From: Thermoproteota archaeon
GTDB taxonomy: Archaea > Thermoproteota > Thermoprotei_A > Sulfolobales > Pyrodictiaceae
Direction of reading: 5' to 3'
Assembly (NCBI GenBank): GCA_013153105.1
Contig: JAADFC010000123.1
Span: 1-9,391 of the forward strand
DNA length: 9,391 nucleotides
The notes under the pieces are model-generated. The model worked only from the letters and a program-made list of their open reading frames with translations, was not told the origin of the DNA and ran no database searches. Shown here piece by piece: positions 5,874-9,391 of this stretch. How positions within the stretch are numbered: position 1 is the first letter of the stretch; each line of letters begins with the position of its first letter. The translations under genes and the position numbers were made by a program.

Positions 5874-7100
5874 GTGGCGGCAGCGTCGGGGGGCTGTGTA
5901 GCCCTCGATGCTGGCGAGGGCCTGTGGGTCGCGGGGCCCGCCAGGGTCGAGGTTGTGGAGGGCTGCGTGTCTGTTGTCGGCTTCGAGGCCTGCAGCGGCG
6001 ACGTGCTGGTTGTGGGCGGTGCGCGTGGCGCCACCTTCGTCGCGTCGGGCGGAAGGGCTAGGGTCTGTATTGTGGCGGGCTCGGGGGCGGCCTACACGCG
6101 TGTACCCTCGGGCAGGGTTTTCGAGGCTTGGAGCAGTCTCGTGGAGAAGCTGGAGGCGGAGGGTGCTAGCAGGATCGTAGTCGTGGGCGGGATGGAGACT
6201 GGGAAGTCTACGCTCGTCACGTGGCTTCACAACGTTCTCGGCCTGGGTGTCGTGGAGGCTGACGTGGGCCAGAACGAGCTCGGCCTCCCAGCCTGCGTGG
6301 CGTACAGCAGCGACTCCAGGAGGGCTGTGGCGCTCTCCGACCTCGAGCCGAGCGGCTGCCTCTTCGTGGGCCACGTCTCAGCCGAGAAGGTGATGGACCT
6401 CGTGGTCTCCGCCGCCGTGGCGTCCGCGAGGAGGCTCCGCGGCGGCTTCGTGGTGGACACAGACGGCTTCGTCGCGGGCAGAGGCGTCTACTACAAGGCA
6501 GCCCTCGCAGCGGCCCTGGAGGCCGACGCGGTAGTAGTAATGGGCTCGGCCCCCGCCCTGTCGGCCGCGCTCCGGGCGTTGGGGCTTAGGGTCTACGAGG
6601 CGCCGGCGCCCGAGCTGCCGCGGGAGCGGAGCCGCCTCGACAGGAGGAGCTTCCGCCAGAGGATGTGGAGCCGCCTATTCAGCGACGCTGAGACAGTGGT
6701 GCTGGATGGCGTGCCTATACTCGGCCTCTGCCCCGCCAGCCGCGAGGGGGATGCCACAGTCTACCACTGCCCCCGCGCCACCCTGACAGTGGCAGCCCGC
6801 GCCCCGCCCCGGGGCGGAGGCCTGCGCCCAGGCTGGGAGAAGGGGCTCCTAGCAGCCATAGCGGAGGGCGGCACCCACACCCCAGCCCTCGTCGAGAGGA
6901 TAGTAGACCCCGTGGAGGGCCGCGTAGTGGTCAGGGCATCCAAGAGGCCCGCCTCCACAGAGGGCCTGATCCTCGGCTGGGTACTCATACACAGCGACTA
7001 CAGCGAGGAGCACCTCCCGACGGGCCTCCACCCGGAGACGGTGTTGCAGCGTAGAACCGGGCGGCAGCAGAGGAGGGGGCAGCGCCCCCGCCCGGCCTAG
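5874..7100 (+). CDS. Clp1/Grc3/Nol9-type polynucleotide 5'-kinase, P-loop ATPase
   Basis: This belongs to the COG1341 family, whose members phosphorylate 5'-hydroxyl ends of RNA (archaeal Clp1) and act in rRNA or tRNA processing in eukaryotes (Grc3/Nol9, Clp1). In the 408-aa product numbered from GTG 5874, residues 1-80 form the family's beta-rich N-terminal domain (LDAGEGLWVAGPARVEVVEG). The Walker A motif GGMETGKST is at 105-113. EADVGQNELGLP at 128-139 matches the DxDxGQ-type motif near the active site, and VDTDGFVAG at 194-202 is a later acidic loop. An arginine-rich stretch near 250-268 may be the lid. The C-terminus is basic, rich in Gln and Arg, and longer than the roughly 360 aa usual for archaeal Clp1. 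The start rests on the TATA box and domain length; GGGGGG precedes it by 7 nt. Confidence 0.87.
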   Translation: MAAASGGCVALDAGEGLWVAGPARVEVVEGCVSVVGFEACSGDVLVVGGARGATFVASGGRARVCIVAGSGAAYTRVPSGRVFEAWSSLVEKLEAEGASRIVVVGGMETGKSTLVTWLHNVLGLGVVEADVGQNELGLPACVAYSSDSRRAVALSDLEPSGCLFVGHVSAEKVMDLVVSAAVASARRLRGGFVVDTDGFVAGRGVYYKAALAAALEADAVVVMGSAPALSAALRALGLRVYEAPAPELPRERSRLDRRSFRQRMWSRLFSDAETVVLDGVPILGLCPASREGDATVYHCPRATLTVAARAPPRGGGLRPGWEKGLLAAIAEGGTHTPALVERIVDPVEGRVVVRASKRPASTEGLILGWVLIHSDYSEEHLPTGLHPETVLQRRTGRQQRRGQRPRPA

Positions 7101-7402
7101 GAGACTCGGCGCATGCGGGAGGGAAAAGGGGGGGCCTGCTCCCCGCTGGGGGTAGGGGGCGGCTAGGGCCTCCTCCTGTTCGAGGGTGTCGACGTGAGCG
7201 CGGCTGCAGCTGGTATGGCGTGGTAGTAGTTTGTGAGCGTGGGTGCTGCGGTGGGGAACGCGTGTAGGCTCGCTCTGTGCCGGGCCACCCTCCCTCTCCC
7301 CGCCGAACCTATTCCCGCGCGGGGGACACCACCCTCCTCCGCCCCCGTAACACCATCACCAAAAACCCGGGCCGAGGCCTGCAGCTCCCGGGTGATGCGG
7401 CG
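7101..7402. other. 302-bp spacer between the kinase gene and moeA
   Basis: No confident gene is visible. The first 60 bp are purine-rich (GGGAAAAGGGGGGG) with no terminator T-tract. On the minus strand, a 41-codon frame from GTG 7288 to the stop at 7163-7165 uses neighbour-like codons (ATA, AGG, TAC). That frame stays open upstream into moeA as an antisense frame, so it may be chance. The moeA-proximal part has a weak AT-rich patch, CACCAAAAACC, near 7355-7365, which could be a promoter element. I see no tRNA or box C/D signature. Confidence 0.45.
7391..7396 (+). promoter_or_regulatory. Shine-Dalgarno site deciding the GTG start of moeA
   Basis: GGTGAT, complementary to the 16S tail, is followed by a 6-nt spacer and the GTG at 7403. 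It supports that start over the in-frame upstream codon at 7277. Confidence 0.6.
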
Positions 7403-8689
7403 GTGTCGGCGCAGGCTCGCGTGCCCCGCTACCTTGAGAGGCTGACCCCGGTACCCGAGGCGTTGAGGGCTATACGCGCGGCTGTGAAGCCGGTCGACGG
7501 GAAGGAGAGGCTCCCCGTCTGGGAGGCTGTCGGCAGGGTTGTGGCCGAGCCTGTCGCGGCAGAGTACGACTTTCCCCCGCGGCCCCGCGCCGCCTATGAC
7601 GGCTATGCTGTGAGGTCCGCCGATACTCCGGGGAGGCTCCGGCTGGTGGGCGAGGCTACTATAGGCAAGGTTGATGTGGGCGTTAGGGTTGAGCCTGGCA
7701 CCGCGGTCTATGTTTCGACGGGTGCTTACCTGCCAGAGGGCGCTGATACTGTTGTCCCGGAGGAGGTTGTGAAGGTCGAGGATGGCTACATAGTTGTTGA
7801 CCGGGAGTTTCAGCCTGGGAAGAACATAGACCCTGTCGGCTCCTATGTGAGGAGGGGTCAGGTCCTCCTCGAGCCGGGGAGGGTTTTGACTGAGCTGGAT
7901 GTTGTGGGGCTGCTCGAGGTCGCGGTCACTGAGGTGACCGTGTACAGGAGTGTCAACGTAGCCATAATAGCCACGGGCACCGAGCTGTTTGAGCCCCGTG
8001 ACCCGAGGGAGGCGAGGGAGAGGATTCTCCGCGGCGAGGTGGCTGAGACCACGGCTAAGCTCGTTGAGAGCCTTGTGAGGAGGTACGCGCCTTGGAGCCG
8101 TGTGGTGTGGAGGGTTCTGCTGCCCGATGATGTTGACGCTATAGCCTGGTACCTGACCAGGCAGACACAGGGTGTAGACGTGGTGGTCCTAACTGGCGGC
8201 ACTGGGCCCAGCGACGTCGACCCCTTCTACCAGCTCGCCGGGAAGCTGGGCGGCAGGGTCCTCTTCCGCGGGCTCTTCGTGAAGGGCGGCAGGCCCACCA
8301 GCGCCATGGTGCTGCCGGGCGGCCCCCTAGTGGTGGCGCTCTCCGGCCACCCGGTGTCGGCGCTCCACGGGTTCCTGCGGCTCCTCTACCCGGTGCTGAA
8401 GCATCTGGGTAACGTTACTAGGGCGGCGGAGCCGCCGCTGCAGGCTGTGGCGAGGCTCACAGCTCCGGTTAGGAGCAAGAGGCCGCAGCCGGTCAAGGTG
8501 AGGCTGCGCGTGGCCAGGGACGGGATGCTCGAGGCCGAGCCGCTGCCCTATGAGAGGCAGCTCAGCTCTGTTACGGTGAGCAACGTGGAGGCCGACGGGA
8601 TAGCTGTGATGAGGGAGGCCAGGGTCTACGATGAAGGTGAGCTGGTCCCTGTACACGTCTACAGGGAGCCGGAGGGCGCCGGGGACTAG
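7403..8689 (+). CDS. moeA: Molybdopterin molybdenumtransferase MoeA
   Basis: MoeA inserts molybdate (or tungstate, in many hyperthermophiles) into adenylylated molybdopterin, the last step of metal-cofactor synthesis. The 428-aa product has the usual domain order. AAYDGYAV at 63-70 matches the family's MDGYA signature. LPEGADTVVPEE is at 110-121, and the GKNIDPVGSYVRRGQ segment at about 139-153. The MogA-like domain has IATGTEL at 189-195, LTGGTGPSDVD at 263-273 and LSGHPVSAL at 313-321, where many homologues have LPGNPVS. A C-terminal beta domain ends the protein; there is no extra periplasmic-binding-like domain, which some archaeal MoeA proteins carry. The GTG at 7403 is set by GGTGAT 6 nt upstream. 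The gene stands alone, with no other cofactor genes in the window, and its stop shares a CTAG with the convergent HPS gene. Confidence 0.93.
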   Translation: MSAQARVPRYLERLTPVPEALRAIRAAVKPVDGKERLPVWEAVGRVVAEPVAAEYDFPPRPRAAYDGYAVRSADTPGRLRLVGEATIGKVDVGVRVEPGTAVYVSTGAYLPEGADTVVPEEVVKVEDGYIVVDREFQPGKNIDPVGSYVRRGQVLLEPGRVLTELDVVGLLEVAVTEVTVYRSVNVAIIATGTELFEPRDPREARERILRGEVAETTAKLVESLVRRYAPWSRVVWRVLLPDDVDAIAWYLTRQTQGVDVVVLTGGTGPSDVDPFYQLAGKLGGRVLFRGLFVKGGRPTSAMVLPGGPLVVALSGHPVSALHGFLRLLYPVLKHLGNVTRAAEPPLQAVARLTAPVRSKRPQPVKVRLRVARDGMLEAEPLPYERQLSSVTVSNVEADGIAVMREARVYDEGELVPVHVYREPEGAGD

Positions 8690-9391
8690 CCCCTAGGCCT
8701 CTTTATAGCCTCTAGTATCGCCCTGGCGGCGGCCACAGGGTCCTCGGCCCTCGTTATCGCGCCACCCACCACTATTATCGAGGCCCCAGCCTCAACCATC
8801 GAGGGGGCCGTCTCCCTCCTCAACCCCCCGGCCACAGCCACGGGGCCTGGGAACCGCTCGGCCACATGCTTCACTATACCCGCCATGTCTGCTGCTGTGA
8901 CTCCAAGCCTCTTCTGCGCGTCGATGCCCACGTGGACCTCTACTATGTCTACACCGAGGCTGGCCAGCTGCTCCGCCCTAGCAACTGGGTCCCTGACGCC
9001 TATAAGGTCGGCTATAACAGCTATGTTCCTCCTCCTCGCCTCCCTGACCGCGTCCTCGATAGTCTCGTCAGGAGCCAGCGCGAGCACCGTCACCCCCCAC
9101 GCCCCCGCCTCCGCTGCAAGACCGGCCTCGAGCGCGCCGGTATCGGCGGTCTTCAGGTCGGCCACCACGGGCCCGGGCTTCACAACTGCGGCCAGCAGGC
9201 CCACCGAGCGAAGCCCCTCCGCCTTGACGAGCGGCGTCCCCGCCTCAGCTATGAACACCGGCCCCAGCTCCCTCCTAAGCTCCGCCGCCAGCCCAACCGC
9301 GTCGACCACGTCTACAAGGTCCAGCGCAACCTGGAGAACGACACCCTGGCTGCGCACGAAGTCAACCAGACGCCCCGCCACGGCGTCCAGC
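8686..9391 (-). CDS. hps: 3-hexulose-6-phosphate synthase (HPS), possibly cut by the right edge
   Basis: HPS is a (beta/alpha)8 enzyme of the OMP decarboxylase superfamily that interconverts ribulose-5-phosphate plus formaldehyde with 3-hexulose-6-phosphate. Archaea lacking the pentose phosphate pathway run it toward ribulose-5-phosphate for nucleotide synthesis. Visible motifs are VLQVALDLVD near the N-terminus, EAGTPLVKAEGLRSV, the metal/substrate motif VVADLKTADTGALE, VIADLIGVRDPVARA, and the phosphate-binding VAVAGGL and IIVVGGAIT. No isomerase (PHI) domain follows, unlike the Pyrococcus HPS-PHI fusion. The only start visible is GTG 9381, which gives 231 aa and about 12 residues before the usual N-terminus, but the frame stays open to the edge and no ribosome-binding site shows in the 10 bases left. 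A longer N-terminus or a fused upstream domain cannot be excluded. Confidence 0.88.
   Translation of the reverse strand, partial: LDAVAGRLVDFVRSQGVVLQVALDLVDVVDAVGLAAELRRELGPVFIAEAGTPLVKAEGLRSVGLLAAVVKPGPVVADLKTADTGALEAGLAAEAGAWGVTVLALAPDETIEDAVREARRRNIAVIADLIGVRDPVARAEQLASLGVDIVEVHVGIDAQKRLGVTAADMAGIVKHVAERFPGPVAVAGGLRRETAPSMVEAGASIIVVGGAITRAEDPVAAARAILEAIKRPRG

Noticed and set aside
7233..7445. 70-codon plus-strand frame ahead of moeA, and a moeA start at 7277
   Set aside because: The ribosome-binding site at 7391-7396 points to GTG 7403, and the upstream residues match no MoeA feature.
1..9391. Mobile elements, CRISPR arrays or horizontally acquired cargo
   Set aside because: No transposase, integrase or regularly spaced repeats appear, and codon use and composition are uniform across the genes.

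Overview
The window looks like a chromosomal housekeeping segment of a GC-rich hyperthermophilic crenarchaeon. The best guess is Desulfurococcales, possibly the Pyrodictium/Hyperthermus group, but the sequence alone does not settle the genus. The evidence is the gene set: archaeal-type SAM synthetase, an Sm-like protein, Nep1, an AbrB-PhoU fusion, a Clp1/Grc3-type kinase, a DUF460 protein and 3-hexulose-6-phosphate synthase. Codon use also fits, with heavy use of AGG for Arg and ATA for Ile and frequent GTG or TTG starts. Several genes carry Shine-Dalgarno sites complementary to the archaeal 16S tail. I see no mobile element, CRISPR array, tRNA or rRNA.

Layout, left to right. A DUF460 RNase H-like coiled-coil protein (+) enters from the left edge and ends in a 4-bp overlap with the SAM synthetase gene (-). 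Reading leftward on the minus strand, the order is AbrB-PhoU regulator, Sm-like protein, SAM synthetase. A 304-bp GC-rich spacer separates the PhoU gene from the divergent Nep1 gene (+). Beyond Nep1 are a 247-bp spacer, a small uncharacterised basic protein (-), and a divergent P-loop polynucleotide kinase (+). A 302-bp spacer precedes moeA (+), which ends in a second 4-bp stop-codon overlap with an HPS-family gene (-) that runs to the right edge.

Function. Four products plausibly act on RNA: the DUF460 nuclease-like protein, the Sm-like ring protein, the Nep1 rRNA pseudouridine methyltransferase and the Clp1/Grc3-like RNA 5'-kinase. SAM synthetase makes the methyl donor that Nep1 uses. MoeA (molybdenum/tungsten cofactor) and HPS (ribulose-5-phosphate supply) are metabolic genes placed next to each other without an obvious link. 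PhoU suggests phosphate-related regulation, but no transporter genes are visible.

Nothing here is an obvious new system. The points most worth following are the uncharacterised 71-aa protein between rRNA-processing genes, a perfect 20-bp palindrome in the leader of the SAM synthetase gene, two convergent gene pairs whose stop codons share one CTAG, and three unexplained GC-rich spacers in an otherwise compact region.
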